From Brachybacterium endophyticum (lineage in GTDB: Bacteria; Actinomycetota; Actinomycetes; Actinomycetales; Dermabacteraceae), in the NCBI RefSeq assembly GCF_003130585.1, contig NZ_QFKX01000002.1, positions 868,001 to 932,000 of the forward strand: a DNA stretch of 64,000 nt, written 5' to 3'. The notes below the pieces were generated by a model. That model was not told the DNA's origin and ran no database searches. It saw only the letters and a program-made list of their open reading frames with translations. Below are positions 54,995-64,000 of this stretch, one piece after another. Made by a program: the position numbers and the translations under genes. Position 1 is the stretch's first letter. Every line of letters begins with the position of its first letter.

Positions 54995-56161
54995 ATGCAG
55001 GGATCGGACAGCGTCGACCCGCACTCGGACGGTGCCCCGGACGAGGGTGCGACGGACCAGGTCGTCGAGCAGGGCGAGTCCGTCCGCGAATCCGTCGCGT
55101 CGGACCAGGGGCCCACGCGCGGAACATTGCGCGACGTCGCCGACAGCCTGGGGATCTCCAGCGCCGTCGCGCTGCGTGCCCTGCGCGACCTCGACGACAT
55201 CCGTCCCCAGCTGAAGACGCGGGTGCGCGAGGCCGCCGAACGTCTGGACTTCCCCCTCGAGGAGCTCGCGGGGGAGGACGCCCACAAGGGCGTCGTGGCC
55301 GTCCTGGTCAACACCATGCGCAACACCTGGATCTCCGATCTCGTGCGGGCCATCCGCATCGAGCTCTCGGCGACCGGACGTTCGGCCGTGGTGGTGCCCA
55401 CCAGGCGGCGTGTGCCCGAGTACCCGATCGCGGCCGACACCGATGCGGTGCGTTCGCTCGTGGACCTCGGGGTCGACGGCTTCCTGATGGTCTCCGACCT
55501 CCACGACGTGGACAGCGTCATCGAGGCCACCGCGGGACGTCCCTTCGTGGGCATCGGCTGCTCGCGTTCCTTCACGGGCCGCTTCGACACCATCCGCATC
55601 GACGACGAGGTCGGCCAGGGCCTGCTCGTGGACCATCTGGTGAGCCTCGGCCACACCGAGATCGCCCACGTCGGCGGCGTCGGGTCCCAGGTCGCCCGGG
55701 AGCGTGCCGACGCCTTCACTCTCGCGATGCAGCGCAAGAACCTCGAGGACCACGCCCGCGTCGAGCCCGGGGACTTCACCGAGCAGGTCGGGCAGACGGC
55801 AGGGTCGATGCTGCTGCGCGGCAGCCAGGTGCCCACCGCCGTCACCTGCGCGAACGACGTGACGGCGCTCGGTGTGCTCGCCGCCGCGCGTGACGCCGGC
55901 TACGAGGTGCCCACCGAGCTCGCCGTCGCCGGGTACGGCAACACCTCGCTGTCCTCCTCCGGCGTCACCCAGGTGACCAGCGTCGATCCCAACTCCGATC
56001 GACTCGGGGCGCTCGCGGCGCAGTTCCTCGTCGAGCGGGTCTCCGGCCACGAGCAGGAGGTCCGGGACGTCGCCGTGGCCCCCTCCCTGGTCACGCGGCA
56101 GAGCACCGCCGCGGGTCCCCGCCCGGAGGTCGAGCGGCGCGCCCGCGTCCACATCGACTGA
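54995..56161 (+). CDS. LacI-family-like transcriptional regulator with extended N-terminus
   Basis: 388 aa. An acidic disordered extension of about 40 residues, then an HTH of LacI type but divergent (TLRDVADSLGISSAVALRALRDL, split around about 43-65), followed by a ligand-binding domain (GVVAVLVNTMRNTWISDL; HVGGVGSQVARERADAF; AVAGYGNTSLSSSG). The usual SRVLN/hinge residues are replaced (LRALRDL; LEELAGED), so DNA recognition may differ from standard LacI. ATG at 54995 is preferred because GAAGGAG lies 8 nt upstream; ATG at 54974 is an alternative. No sugar genes are adjacent, so targets are unknown. Confidence 0.8.
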   Translation: MQGSDSVDPHSDGAPDEGATDQVVEQGESVRESVASDQGPTRGTLRDVADSLGISSAVALRALRDLDDIRPQLKTRVREAAERLDFPLEELAGEDAHKGVVAVLVNTMRNTWISDLVRAIRIELSATGRSAVVVPTRRRVPEYPIAADTDAVRSLVDLGVDGFLMVSDLHDVDSVIEATAGRPFVGIGCSRSFTGRFDTIRIDDEVGQGLLVDHLVSLGHTEIAHVGGVGSQVARERADAFTLAMQRKNLEDHARVEPGDFTEQVGQTAGSMLLRGSQVPTAVTCANDVTALGVLAAARDAGYEVPTELAVAGYGNTSLSSSGVTQVTSVDPNSDRLGALAAQFLVERVSGHEQEVRDVAVAPSLVTRQSTAAGPRPEVERRARVHID

Positions 56162-56261
56162 CCCCGGCACCCGGCCGCTCCGCCCGCACCTGCGCGGACG
56201 GACAGGCCACATCCCCGCCCGCATCGCGCCCCGACAGCGCGACGTCATCCACCACCTGCGA

Positions 56262-56267
56262 TAGGCT
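56262..56267 (+). promoter_or_regulatory. -10 element (TAGGCT) of leaderless holin-like gene
   Basis: TAGGCT ends 6 nt before the ATG at 56274; no ribosome site. Confidence 0.5.
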
Positions 56268-56273
56268 CCGATC

Positions 56274-56759
56274 ATGATCAACACCACGAACGACCCGACG
56301 ACACCGCCCACCCAGCGGTCGATCGGCGAACTCGTCGCCTCGATCAAGGACGAGGTCCTCGGGGTCGTGCACCACGAGATCGACATCGCCAAGAAGGAGA
56401 TCACCGGGATCGCCATCAAGGCGGGCGTGGTCGCCGCATGCGCGGCCGTGCTGCTCTTCCTGCTGCTCTCCGCCTGGGTGATGCTGCTGTTTGCCGCGGC
56501 CTCCGGCCTGCAGGCCGCCGGGCTGCCCTGGTGGGCCTCCTACCTGATCGTCGCGGGCGTGTTCATCGTCGTCGCGGCGATCGCGGGCCTGGTCGCCTTC
56601 CTGGTCGTCAAGAAGATCCGCGCTCCCGAGACCACGATCGACACCGCCAAGGGCGCCGTCGACGCGGTGCAGGGCAAGCGCCGCTCGAACGCCGTCTCCT
56701 ACGACGACACCTTCGACGAGCTCTACGGCAAGCAGGTCAGCGCCCGCGTCTCCGAGTGA
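56274..56759 (+). CDS. Phage-holin-superfamily-III-type membrane protein (Actinobacteria)
   Basis: 161 aa. Amphipathic N-terminus (IGELVASIKDEVLGVVHHEI), two transmembrane helices at about 48-75 and 84-108, and a basic/acidic cytoplasmic tail. The layout matches the actinobacterial Phage_holin_3_6/DUF1469 family, which is widespread in chromosomes and not evidence of a prophage. Role unknown, possibly envelope-associated. ATG at 56274 with the -10 6 nt upstream. Confidence 0.8.
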   Translation: MINTTNDPTTPPTQRSIGELVASIKDEVLGVVHHEIDIAKKEITGIAIKAGVVAACAAVLLFLLLSAWVMLLFAAASGLQAAGLPWWASYLIVAGVFIVVAAIAGLVAFLVVKKIRAPETTIDTAKGAVDAVQGKRRSNAVSYDDTFDELYGKQVSARVSE

Positions 56760-56859
56760 CCCCTCGGGGCTGCCCGACGGTCGGCGTCCACGCGCCGACC
56801 CGGCCGGCAGACCAGGAGATGCATCTCGCCCGGCGGCGCGCGCAGCGTCCCGAGCCACG

Positions 56860-56865
56860 TACCCT
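56860..56865 (+). promoter_or_regulatory. -10 element (TACCCT) of leaderless cysS
   Basis: TACCCT ends 6 nt before the GTG at 56872. No Shine-Dalgarno between, hence likely leaderless translation of an essential gene. Confidence 0.5.
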
Positions 56866-56871
56866 GGTGCC

Positions 56872-58314
56872 GTGAGCCTGAACCTCTTCGACACCGCCAC
56901 ACGCGACACCGCGCCCTTCCGCCCCGTGCGAGAGGGCGCGGTGTCGCTGTACGCCTGCGGTCCGACGACGCAGGGGGCGCCCCACATCGGGCACCTGCGC
57001 ACCTTCCTCGCCGTCGACGTGCTGGTCCGCTGGCTCGAGCGCAGCGGGTACGCGGTCACCTACGTGCGCAACGTGACCGACATCGAGGACAAGATCCTCG
57101 CGAAGTCGGCCGAGAACGACGTGCCGTGGTGGGCCTGGTCCTACCGCTTCGAGCGCGAGTTCCACGAGATCCTCGACGACCTGGGCTGCCGCACCCCGGA
57201 CTACGAGCCGCGGGCGACCGGTCACGTCACCGAGATGATCGCCTTCATGGAGCGCCTGATCGAGCGCGGCCACGCCTACGCCGACGGCGAGGGCAGCGTC
57301 TACTTCGACGTCCACAGCCTCGAGGACTACGGCTCCCTGACCCACCAGGCCCTCGAGGACATGCAGGACGCGGGGGAGGAGCCCGAGCCGGGCAAGCGCG
57401 ACCCCCGCGACTTCGCGCTCTGGAAGGCCGCCAAGCCCTCTGAGCCGGCGACCGCCGCCTGGGACACGCCCTTCGGACGCGGCCGACCGGGCTGGCATCT
57501 CGAGTGCTCCACGATGGCTCACCGCTACCTCGGGGAGACCTTCGACATCCACGCCGGCGGCCTGGACCTGCGCTTCCCCCACCACGAGAACGAGCAGGCA
57601 CAGTCCCACGGCGCCGGTCACGGCTTCGCGCGCACGTGGATGCACGTCGGCGTGCTCACCGTGGACGGCATGAAGATGGGCAAGAGCCTGGACAACTTCG
57701 TCACCGGCGAGGACGCGCTGGCCGCCCACCCCGCCCCGGCCGTCCGGCTCGCGTTGCTGGGCTCCCACTACCGCGCCACCAGTGAGTACAACGAGACCTC
57801 GCTGCGCGAGGCCGAGGTGGTCTGGGAGCGCTTCGCGGCGACCGTGGGCCGCGCGCGGGAACAGCTCGGAGAGCAGGACGTGCTCGCGCAGGACCTGCGC
57901 GCCGTGGAGCTGCCGGAGGCCTTCGTCGAGGCGATGGACGACGACCTCTCGGTCCCCGAGGCGATGGCCTCGATCCACCGCACACAGGGTGCGCTGAACA
58001 CGGCCCTGGCAGCGGGCAGCCGCGACGACGAGGAGATCCGCCGACTGCTCGCCGAGCTGCGCGCCATGCTCGACGTGATGGGGCTGGACCCCGTCAGCTG
58101 GGAGGAGAACGCGGGCGCCGGCGACGACGCGCACGCCGCTCTCGACGCCCTGGTGAAGGACAGACTCGCCGAGCGCGCCGAGGCCCGCTCGGCCAAGGAC
58201 TACCAACGGGCCGACGCGATCCGCGACGCGCTCGAGAACGCAGGCATCCGGGTCGAGGACGGCGCCGAGGGCGCCCGTTGGAGCCTCGCACCCCGAGATC
58301 GGAAGGACTCCTGA
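56872..58314 (+). CDS. cysS: Cysteinyl-tRNA synthetase
   Basis: 480 aa class-Ia enzyme that charges tRNA-Cys. HIGH-type motif GAPHIGH (35-41), zinc ligands including C29 (YACGPT), the WHLECS cysteine and HHENE, and KMGKS (268-272). Standard length. It is CysS rather than the mycothiol ligase MshC, which is shorter. Start GTG at 56872 with a -10 6 nt upstream. The stop overlaps the rlmB ATG (TGATG). Confidence 0.96.
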   Translation: MSLNLFDTATRDTAPFRPVREGAVSLYACGPTTQGAPHIGHLRTFLAVDVLVRWLERSGYAVTYVRNVTDIEDKILAKSAENDVPWWAWSYRFEREFHEILDDLGCRTPDYEPRATGHVTEMIAFMERLIERGHAYADGEGSVYFDVHSLEDYGSLTHQALEDMQDAGEEPEPGKRDPRDFALWKAAKPSEPATAAWDTPFGRGRPGWHLECSTMAHRYLGETFDIHAGGLDLRFPHHENEQAQSHGAGHGFARTWMHVGVLTVDGMKMGKSLDNFVTGEDALAAHPAPAVRLALLGSHYRATSEYNETSLREAEVVWERFAATVGRAREQLGEQDVLAQDLRAVELPEAFVEAMDDDLSVPEAMASIHRTQGALNTALAAGSRDDEEIRRLLAELRAMLDVMGLDPVSWEENAGAGDDAHAALDALVKDRLAERAEARSAKDYQRADAIRDALENAGIRVEDGAEGARWSLAPRDRKDS

Positions 58315-59309
58315 TGGCAGGCAACAGCTCGCGGCGCGGTGCCACCCGCCGCTCCAAGAAGGGCGCGTCCGTCGGCTCCGGCGGCGTGCGCCGTCGCGGC
58401 CTGGAGGGCAAGGGCCCCACGCCCAAGGCCACGGACCGCCCCGGCCACAAGAACTACCAGGGCGGCTCCGGGGGATCCGGCAGCGGCGGATCCGGGCGCG
58501 GGGGCGCCGGTGGCCGCAAGGGCCGCGGGCCTGCGTCCTCGGCCGAGAACCAGGTCGCCGGACGCAATGCCGTTCTCGAGGCGCTCCAGGAGAGGATCCC
58601 CGCGACCTCGCTGACCATCCTGCAGCGCATCGAGACCGACGAGCGGGTCCGCGAGATCCTGCGCCTGGCCACCGCCCAGGGCCTGCCGATCGCCGAGGCC
58701 ACCCGCACCGACCTGGACCGGATCACCGATCACGCGGTGCACCAGGGCGTCGCCCTGACGATCCCGCCCTACGAGTACGCGAGCGTCGACGAGCTGCTGG
58801 ACATCGCCCACGACTCCTTCGAGCCGCCGCTGCTGATCGCCCTGGACGGGATCACCGATCCGCGCAACCTCGGAGCGATCCTGCGCAGCGCCGGCGCCTT
58901 CGGCGTCCACGGGGTGATCCTCCCGGAGCGTCGCAGCGTCTCGATGACCGCGAGCGTCTGGAAGGTCGCCGCCGGCGCCGCCGGCCGCGTGCGCGTCGCA
59001 CAGGTCACGAACCTCAACCGCAGCCTGGCGGACCTCAAGACCAAGGGTGTGTTCGCCCTGGGCCTGGACGCCGACGGCGACGTCTCCACCCGCGATCTCG
59101 CCTCGCAGGACCGCTCCCTCGGCACCGAGCCCGTGGTGCTGGTGGTCGGCGCGGAGGGCAAGGGGCTCTCGCGTCTGGCGCGCGAGACCTGCGACCAGGT
59201 CGTCTCCATCCCGATGGGTCGGGACACCGAGTCGCTGAACGCCTCCGTCGCCGCGGCGATCGCCCTCTACGAGATCGCGGGGGTCCGGGGAGGCACGGGG
59301 CTGGCCTGA
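58314..59309 (+). CDS. rlmB: 23S rRNA (guanosine-2251-2'-O)-methyltransferase RlmB-like (SpoU family)
   Basis: 331 aa. Basic Gly/Ser/Arg/Lys-rich N-terminal extension (about 1-80, e.g. GGSGSGGSGRGGAGGRKGRG), then the SpoU substrate-binding domain (NQVAGRNAVLEAL) and the trefoil-knot methyltransferase domain: NLGAILRSAGAFG, GAEGKGLSRL, IPMGRDTESLNASVAAAIALYE. The extension is typical of actinobacterial cysS-linked TrmH/RlmB proteins. Target G2251 is inferred by family. Translationally coupled to cysS with GGAAGGA upstream. Confidence 0.9.
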   Translation: MAGNSSRRGATRRSKKGASVGSGGVRRRGLEGKGPTPKATDRPGHKNYQGGSGGSGSGGSGRGGAGGRKGRGPASSAENQVAGRNAVLEALQERIPATSLTILQRIETDERVREILRLATAQGLPIAEATRTDLDRITDHAVHQGVALTIPPYEYASVDELLDIAHDSFEPPLLIALDGITDPRNLGAILRSAGAFGVHGVILPERRSVSMTASVWKVAAGAAGRVRVAQVTNLNRSLADLKTKGVFALGLDADGDVSTRDLASQDRSLGTEPVVLVVGAEGKGLSRLARETCDQVVSIPMGRDTESLNASVAAAIALYEIAGVRGGTGLA

Positions 59310-59347
59310 GGCGACCCGAGCACTCGGCCCCTCCGGTCGGCCCGGGA

Positions 59348-60598
59348 TCAGCTCTCGACGATCGGCAGGGCTGAGGTCTCGGTGGTCACCAGGGACTTCT
59401 CATCCGGCCGGTGGGGCAGGACGGTCTCGACGTAGTCGGCCACGGCCTCGCTCATCGGGACGTCCCGGCCCTGCTTCTCGCTGAGGTACCACTTGTGCTC
59501 GAGGACCTCGTGGAAGAACTCCGGGGGCTGCAGCTTCGAGCGCATGGTGCGGGGGATCGCGCGGACGATCGGCTCGTAGTGCTCCTGCTGCCACTCATGG
59601 GCCACGAACTCCTCCTCCTCGGCCTGCTGGTCGGTGATCGCCCCGTACTGGTCGAGGTCGTTCAGGAGCCGGCGTGCCTGGTTCTCCTGCGCGTCGATCC
59701 CCGTCAGCCGCATCAGACGCCGGGCGTGGTGCCCCGCATCCACGACCTTGGGCTGGATGGAGACGGTGGTGCCGTCCAGGTCGGTGGTCAGCTCGAGCTC
59801 GCCGACGTCGAAGCCCAGCTTGTTGAGCCGCTCGATGCGCGCCGAGACCCGCCAGCGCTCGTCGGCCGCGAAGCTCTCGCGCTCGGTGAGCGCCGACCAC
59901 AGCTCGTCGTAGCGGGCGAGCAGCTGGTCGCCGACGTCCACGGGGTCGGAGTCCTCGTCGATCAGCTCGCCGGCCTGCAGGTCCATCAGCTCACCGATGA
60001 TGTTGGTGCGTGCCAGGTCGAGGTCGTAGGCGCGCTGCCCGTCGGTCAGGCTCTCGTGCAGGGTGCCCGTCTCGACGTCCACGAGGTAGGCCGCGAACGC
60101 TCCCGCATCGCGGCGGAACAGGGTGTTGGACAGCGAGACGTCGCCCCAGAAGAAGCCCTCGAGGTGCAGACGCACCAGCAGCACGGCCAGCGCGTCCAGC
60201 AGACGCCGGGCCGTGTCCTCGTGGGAGATCTGCGAGAACACCGCGCGGTAGGGCAGGGAGAACTGCAGATGACGCGTGATCAGGATGGCGTCCATCGGCT
60301 CACCGGCCGTGTCCGCGCGCCCGCTGATCACCGCGAAGGGCTCCACCGCAGGGATGCCGATCTTCCGCAGCACGCGCAGCATGTCGTACTCGCGCTGGGC
60401 GAGGTCGCGGTTGATCTCCTTCAGGGCGAGCACCCTCCCGGAGACACGCACGAAGCGCACCACGTGGCGGGAGATGCCGCGGGGGAGGGCGGCCAGGATG
60501 GACTCGGGCCAGTCCTCGAGGGGCTTCTCCCAGGGCAGGTCGAGGAGCGCGGGGTCGGGGCGTGACGCCGTGATCTCCAGGGATGCCATGCGGTCCAT
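59348..60598 (-). CDS. DUF4032 protein with kinase-like fold
   Basis: 416 aa. The N-terminal half reads as a Kdo/WaaP-type small-molecule or lipid-sugar kinase: lysine K60 in VLALKEINRD, ITRHLQFSLPYR, then LEGFFWGDVSLSN with D153 and N158, and LVDVETG with D174 as the metal-binding aspartate. The C-terminal half is the DUF4032 region (LMRLTGIDAQENQARRLL; HKWYLSE). The phospho-acceptor is unknown. Start ATG at 60598; ATG at 60589 is an alternative, neither with a strong ribosome site. Confidence 0.8.
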   Translation of the reverse strand: MDRMASLEITASRPDPALLDLPWEKPLEDWPESILAALPRGISRHVVRFVRVSGRVLALKEINRDLAQREYDMLRVLRKIGIPAVEPFAVISGRADTAGEPMDAILITRHLQFSLPYRAVFSQISHEDTARRLLDALAVLLVRLHLEGFFWGDVSLSNTLFRRDAGAFAAYLVDVETGTLHESLTDGQRAYDLDLARTNIIGELMDLQAGELIDEDSDPVDVGDQLLARYDELWSALTERESFAADERWRVSARIERLNKLGFDVGELELTTDLDGTTVSIQPKVVDAGHHARRLMRLTGIDAQENQARRLLNDLDQYGAITDQQAEEEEFVAHEWQQEHYEPIVRAIPRTMRSKLQPPEFFHEVLEHKWYLSEKQGRDVPMSEAVADYVETVLPHRPDEKSLVTTETSALPIVES

Positions 60599-60684
60599 TC
60601 TGCCCTGCCGACGGATCCTCGCGCACGGGGACGAGGGACGCACAGGTCGCAGGCTGCCCGCGGGGTCGCGCAGCGGCCGCCCCC

Positions 60685-60738
60685 GACACAGATCGGCCGC
60701 GGCAGGCCCCCTCGGGACCCGCCGCGGCCGATCGTGTC
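60685..60738 (-). terminator. Terminator after msmK-type ATPase gene
   Basis: Perfect 13-bp arms GATCGGCCGCGGC (60691-60703) and GCCGCGGCCGATC (60721-60733), extended by GACAC/GTGTC around a bulged A (60685-60689, 60734-60738). It lies immediately 3' of the ATPase gene, and bidirectional action is possible. Confidence 0.75.
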
Positions 60739-60754
60739 AGCTGCCGGCCGGGGC

Positions 60755-61834
<1,080 letters not shown>

Positions 61835-61976
61835 GGTGATTCCCTCCACCGGCAGGTACGTGCCGGACGATCCGTTGTGAAGTGTCATGAGTGCCGATGC
61901 AGCAGTGCACCGCCTCGAAGGCATGTGGGCAACATCGCACCGGCGATCGGAAGTGTATCCCAGATCTCAGGGTGCT

Positions 61977-62004
61977 CCGGACAACGCCCCGGCGGGGTGT
62001 CCGG
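61977..62004. repeat. Palindrome in the msmK-def divergent region
   Basis: CCGGACA (61977-61983) and TGTCCGG (61998-62004) are perfect 7-bp arms around CCCC/GGGG inner pairs. It could be an operator or a stem; position between divergent starts favours regulation, but nothing confirms it. Confidence 0.4.
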
Positions 62005-62042
62005 CGTGGCGGTCGGGGCCGCTGCGGATCCGCCCGGGCAGC

Positions 62043-62048
62043 GATACT
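62043..62048 (+). promoter_or_regulatory. Candidate -10 (GATACT) of def
   Basis: GATACT ends 6 nt before the ATG at 62055; deviates from TANNNT at the first two bases. Confidence 0.3.
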
Positions 62049-62054
62049 GGACCG

Positions 62055-62735
62055 ATGGATCTCACCGAGTACGTCCAGCGCCTGCTGTCCCGCCGCTCCC
62101 GCGACGACGAGCCGCTGCGCATCGTCCAGGCGGGCCATCCCGCCCTGCGCGGGCCCATGCGCGAGGCCCGCGGACGCCTCGAGCCGGAGCTCCTGCGCGC
62201 TCTCGTGCAGGCGATGGTGGTGACCATGCGCGATGCGCCCGGCGTGGGTCTGGCCGCTCCCCAGATCGGGGTGCCGCTGCGCCTGTTCGTGGCGGAAGAC
62301 AGGATCGCCGCGGCCGACCGGGACCCCGAGGACGACCTGCTCGAGCGCGTGCCCTTCTCCCTGCGCACGGTGCTCGACCCCTCCTACCGGGCAGTCAGCA
62401 GCGAGACCGTCTTCGCCCACGAGGGCTGCCTCTCCGTCGACGGGCTCAGCTCGATCGTCCCCCGAGCGCGCCGGATCGCCTTCCGCGGCAGTCTGCTGCA
62501 GGAGGACGGGACGCTCGTGGAGGTCGACGAGGAGCATTCGGGCTGGCCGGCCCGGATCCTCCAGCACGAGACCGACCACCTCGACGGCATCCTCTGCCAC
62601 GACCTGTGCGTCCCGCGCTCCCTCGTCGACTCGCGGTACGCCGCGCGGTGGGCCGATCTCTCCGAGGCGATCGAGGGGCTGGGGCTGAGCGGACCGATCA
62701 CGCAGCTCGCGCCCGGCGAGGTCGTCCTGCGCTGA
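62055..62735 (+). CDS. def: Peptide deformylase
   Basis: 226 aa. Removes formyl groups from nascent N-termini. Three motifs: GVGLAAPQIG (63-72), EGCLSV (123-128, metal Cys), and HETDH (171-175, HExxH metal ligands). Longer than the typical 170-190 residues owing to an N-terminal helical extension and a C-terminal tail, as in other actinobacterial copies. Start ATG at 62055; no ribosome site is evident. Confidence 0.94.
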   Translation: MDLTEYVQRLLSRRSRDDEPLRIVQAGHPALRGPMREARGRLEPELLRALVQAMVVTMRDAPGVGLAAPQIGVPLRLFVAEDRIAAADRDPEDDLLERVPFSLRTVLDPSYRAVSSETVFAHEGCLSVDGLSSIVPRARRIAFRGSLLQEDGTLVEVDEEHSGWPARILQHETDHLDGILCHDLCVPRSLVDSRYAARWADLSEAIEGLGLSGPITQLAPGEVVLR

Positions 62736-62844
62736 GCCGTCGGCCGCAGCCGCCGTCCACATGCTCCGCACGGACGGCGACGCTAGGGTGAGGCACGGCC
62801 CCGGGAACACCCGGAGGTGCAGTCCAGCGGAAGGGGAGTCGATC

Positions 62845-63591
62845 GTGGCGAGCAAGGACGCGAAGAACGACAAGGACGCCGCGAAGGACGGCACGGGCAC
62901 CGGAGGTGTCCAGGCCCCCGACGAGAGGGTGCTCGGGCTCGTCGACCATGCCCTGAGGATCCAGCGGCCGGTGGCCGACAAGTACGTGGCCTCGCTGCGC
63001 GGCAAGCACCCGGAGTACTCCGACGACCAGCTCGTCGAGCACGTCGAGAAGCAGTTCCTGCGCCTGCTCACGGTCTCCGGTGCGGGCGTGGGCGGTGCCG
63101 CCGCCCTCCCCGGTGTGGGGACGGCCGCTGCGATCGCGATGACCTCCGGTGAGGGCGCGGCCTTCGCCGAGGCCTGCGCCTTCCTCATGCTCGCGGTCGC
63201 CAAGGTGCGGGGCGTCGACATGGGGGACCAGGGCAGCCGGAAGATGGTCGTCCTCGGCGTCCTGGGCGGCGAGAAGGGCGAGGAGCTGGTCTCCAAGGCC
63301 ATGGGCCGACAGGGACTGCAGTGGGGTGCCGTGCTCAACGGCGTCGCCCCGGACTTCGTCGTCTCCACCGTCAACAAGCAGATCAAGCGCTGGATCCGAC
63401 GCAAGATCGCCGCGCGCATGGGCGGCGTCTGGGCCGGACGCCTGATCCCCTTCGGCGTGGGCGCCGTGGTCGGGGGAGTGGGCAACCGGCTCGTGGCCCG
63501 CGGCATCCTCAAGGCGGAGCGGGAGATCTTCTCGCACGTCGACGACCTCGGTTCGGGCGCGAGCGGGGACCGCGCCCAGCTCGGGTCCTGA
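62845..63591 (+). CDS. EcsC-like hypothetical protein
   Basis: 248 aa. Charged N-terminus, then helical segments, with a Gly/Ala-rich hydrophobic stretch (GAGVGGAAALPGVGTAAAIA, about 87-106), an internal segment AFAEACAFLMLAVAKVRGVD, and a basic region KQIKRWIRRKIAARMGG followed by a second hydrophobic segment LIPFGVGAVVGGVGNRLVAR. The layout resembles EcsC-family proteins of unknown function; assignment is weak. Start GTG at 62845 with AGGGGAG 6 nt upstream. Confidence 0.6.
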   Translation: MASKDAKNDKDAAKDGTGTGGVQAPDERVLGLVDHALRIQRPVADKYVASLRGKHPEYSDDQLVEHVEKQFLRLLTVSGAGVGGAAALPGVGTAAAIAMTSGEGAAFAEACAFLMLAVAKVRGVDMGDQGSRKMVVLGVLGGEKGEELVSKAMGRQGLQWGAVLNGVAPDFVVSTVNKQIKRWIRRKIAARMGGVWAGRLIPFGVGAVVGGVGNRLVARGILKAEREIFSHVDDLGSGASGDRAQLGS

Positions 63592-63617
63592 TCCCGGGCC
63601 ACGCCGCCACAGACGAA

Positions 63618-63670
63618 TCGGGCGCATCCCGACGCGAGGATCCTGGATCCTGGCGCCGGGATGCGCCCGA
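63618..63670. terminator. Bidirectional hairpin between EcsC-like gene and ppa
   Basis: Perfect 14-bp arms TCGGGCGCATCCCG (63618-63631) and CGGGATGCGCCCGA (63657-63670). An inner AGGATCC/GGATCCT palindrome extends the structure to nearly the whole 53 nt. Placed between two convergent genes. Confidence 0.8.
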
Positions 63671-63705
63671 CTCTCGTCCACGGCCGCCCGCGGGCGGCCC
63701 CGGGG

Positions 63706-64000
63706 TCAGACCTCGACCGTGAACTCGTTCTCGTGCTCGGTGCCCTTGGCGCGCTCGTAGGAGCGGCGGATCTCGGCCTCCGCGTCGCTGCGGCCCTCCC
63801 AGTGGGCCCCCTCGACGCTCTTGCCGGGCTCGAGGTCCTTGTAGACCTCGAAGAAGTGCTGGATCTCCAGGCGGTGGAACTCCGAGACGTCGGTCAGCTC
63901 CTGGCGGCGCACCTGGCGCTGATCGCCCACCGGGACGGCGATGATCTTGTCGTCGCCGCCGGACTCGTCGCGCATGCGGAACATGCCCAGCGCGCGGCAG
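63706..64000 (-). CDS. ppa: Inorganic pyrophosphatase (family I), N-terminus cut by window edge
   Basis: Partial: the last about 98 residues, running off the right end. Hydrolyses pyrophosphate. Visible: ALGMFRMRDESGGDDKIIAV with metal-binding acidic cluster DE-x-GGDDK, and HFFEVYKDLEPGK. An internal ATG (63984) is not the true start, since conserved residues continue past 64000 (LPRALGMFRM). Convergent with the EcsC-like gene. Confidence 0.92.
   Translation of the reverse strand, partial: CRALGMFRMRDESGGDDKIIAVPVGDQRQVRRQELTDVSEFHRLEIQHFFEVYKDLEPGKSVEGAHWEGRSDAEAEIRRSYERAKGTEHENEFTVEV

Noticed and set aside
56274-56759. Prophage remnant because of a holin-like domain
   Set aside because: The family is chromosomal and widespread in actinobacteria; no integrase, tail or lysis genes are nearby.

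Overview
The window reads as a chromosomal segment of a high-GC Gram-positive actinobacterium (GC about 70% by eye). Evidence: strong G/C third-position bias, frequent GTG starts, a HAIR-type (HspR) operator before clpB, and many genes whose only visible signal is a TANNNT -10 hexamer 5-8 nt before the start codon (leaderless transcription). Gene content suggests Micrococcales, possibly Dermabacteraceae/Brachybacterium; the genus is inference. No prophage, insertion sequence, CRISPR array, tRNA or rRNA was seen; this looks like core chromosome with some lineage-specific genes.

Layout. 1-3.1 kb: PEBP-family protein (cut by the window edge) and two tandem ATP-grasp ligases resembling D-aspartate ligases of peptidoglycan bridge synthesis. 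3.2-12.2 kb: maltodextrin cluster (binding protein, two permeases, two GH13 enzymes) on the minus strand, divergent from a LacI-family regulator with a palindromic operator between them; the cluster has no ATPase, but an MsmK/UgpC-type ATPase lies at 60.8-61.8 kb. 12.2-16.6 kb: trpS, a TPM/DUF5129-like membrane protein, cysK-cysE. 16.7-19 kb: sirtuin, aldo/keto reductase, GNAT. 19-23.8 kb: glycine cleavage system gcvT-gcvH-gcvP. 23.9-33.8 kb: MetE-like protein, two class-I amidotransferases, MFS exporter, YciO, DUF952, a tightly overlapping GNAT-LMW phosphatase-amidase-S4 operon, PrsW protease. 34-39.8 kb: clpB under a likely HspR operator, a WXG-like protein, an MHS-family symporter. 39.9-44.5 kb: leuS with an apparent leader-peptide attenuator (Leu-Leu-Leu peptide plus intrinsic terminator), an AEC permease, panD. 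44.6-49.7 kb: DEAD-box helicase coupled to L-serine dehydratase, then two tandem paralogous HTH proteins of unknown role. 49.8-54.8 kb: acetyl-CoA synthetase; DUF4097-like protein, response regulator and histidine kinase as one operon. 55-64 kb: second LacI-type regulator, holin-like membrane protein, cysS-rlmB, DUF4032 kinase-like protein, MsmK-type ATPase, peptide deformylase, EcsC-like protein, and the 3' end of inorganic pyrophosphatase.

How it works together. Maltodextrins would be bound by the lipoprotein, imported through the MalFG-like pair driven by the distant ATPase, and hydrolysed by the two GH13 enzymes under the divergent LacI repressor. gcvTHP, sdaA, cysEK and cysS form a serine/glycine/cysteine theme. 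The most notable regulatory element is the leuS leader; the most notable gene pair is the tandem ATP-grasp ligases, which would fit a two-residue D-amino-acid interpeptide bridge.
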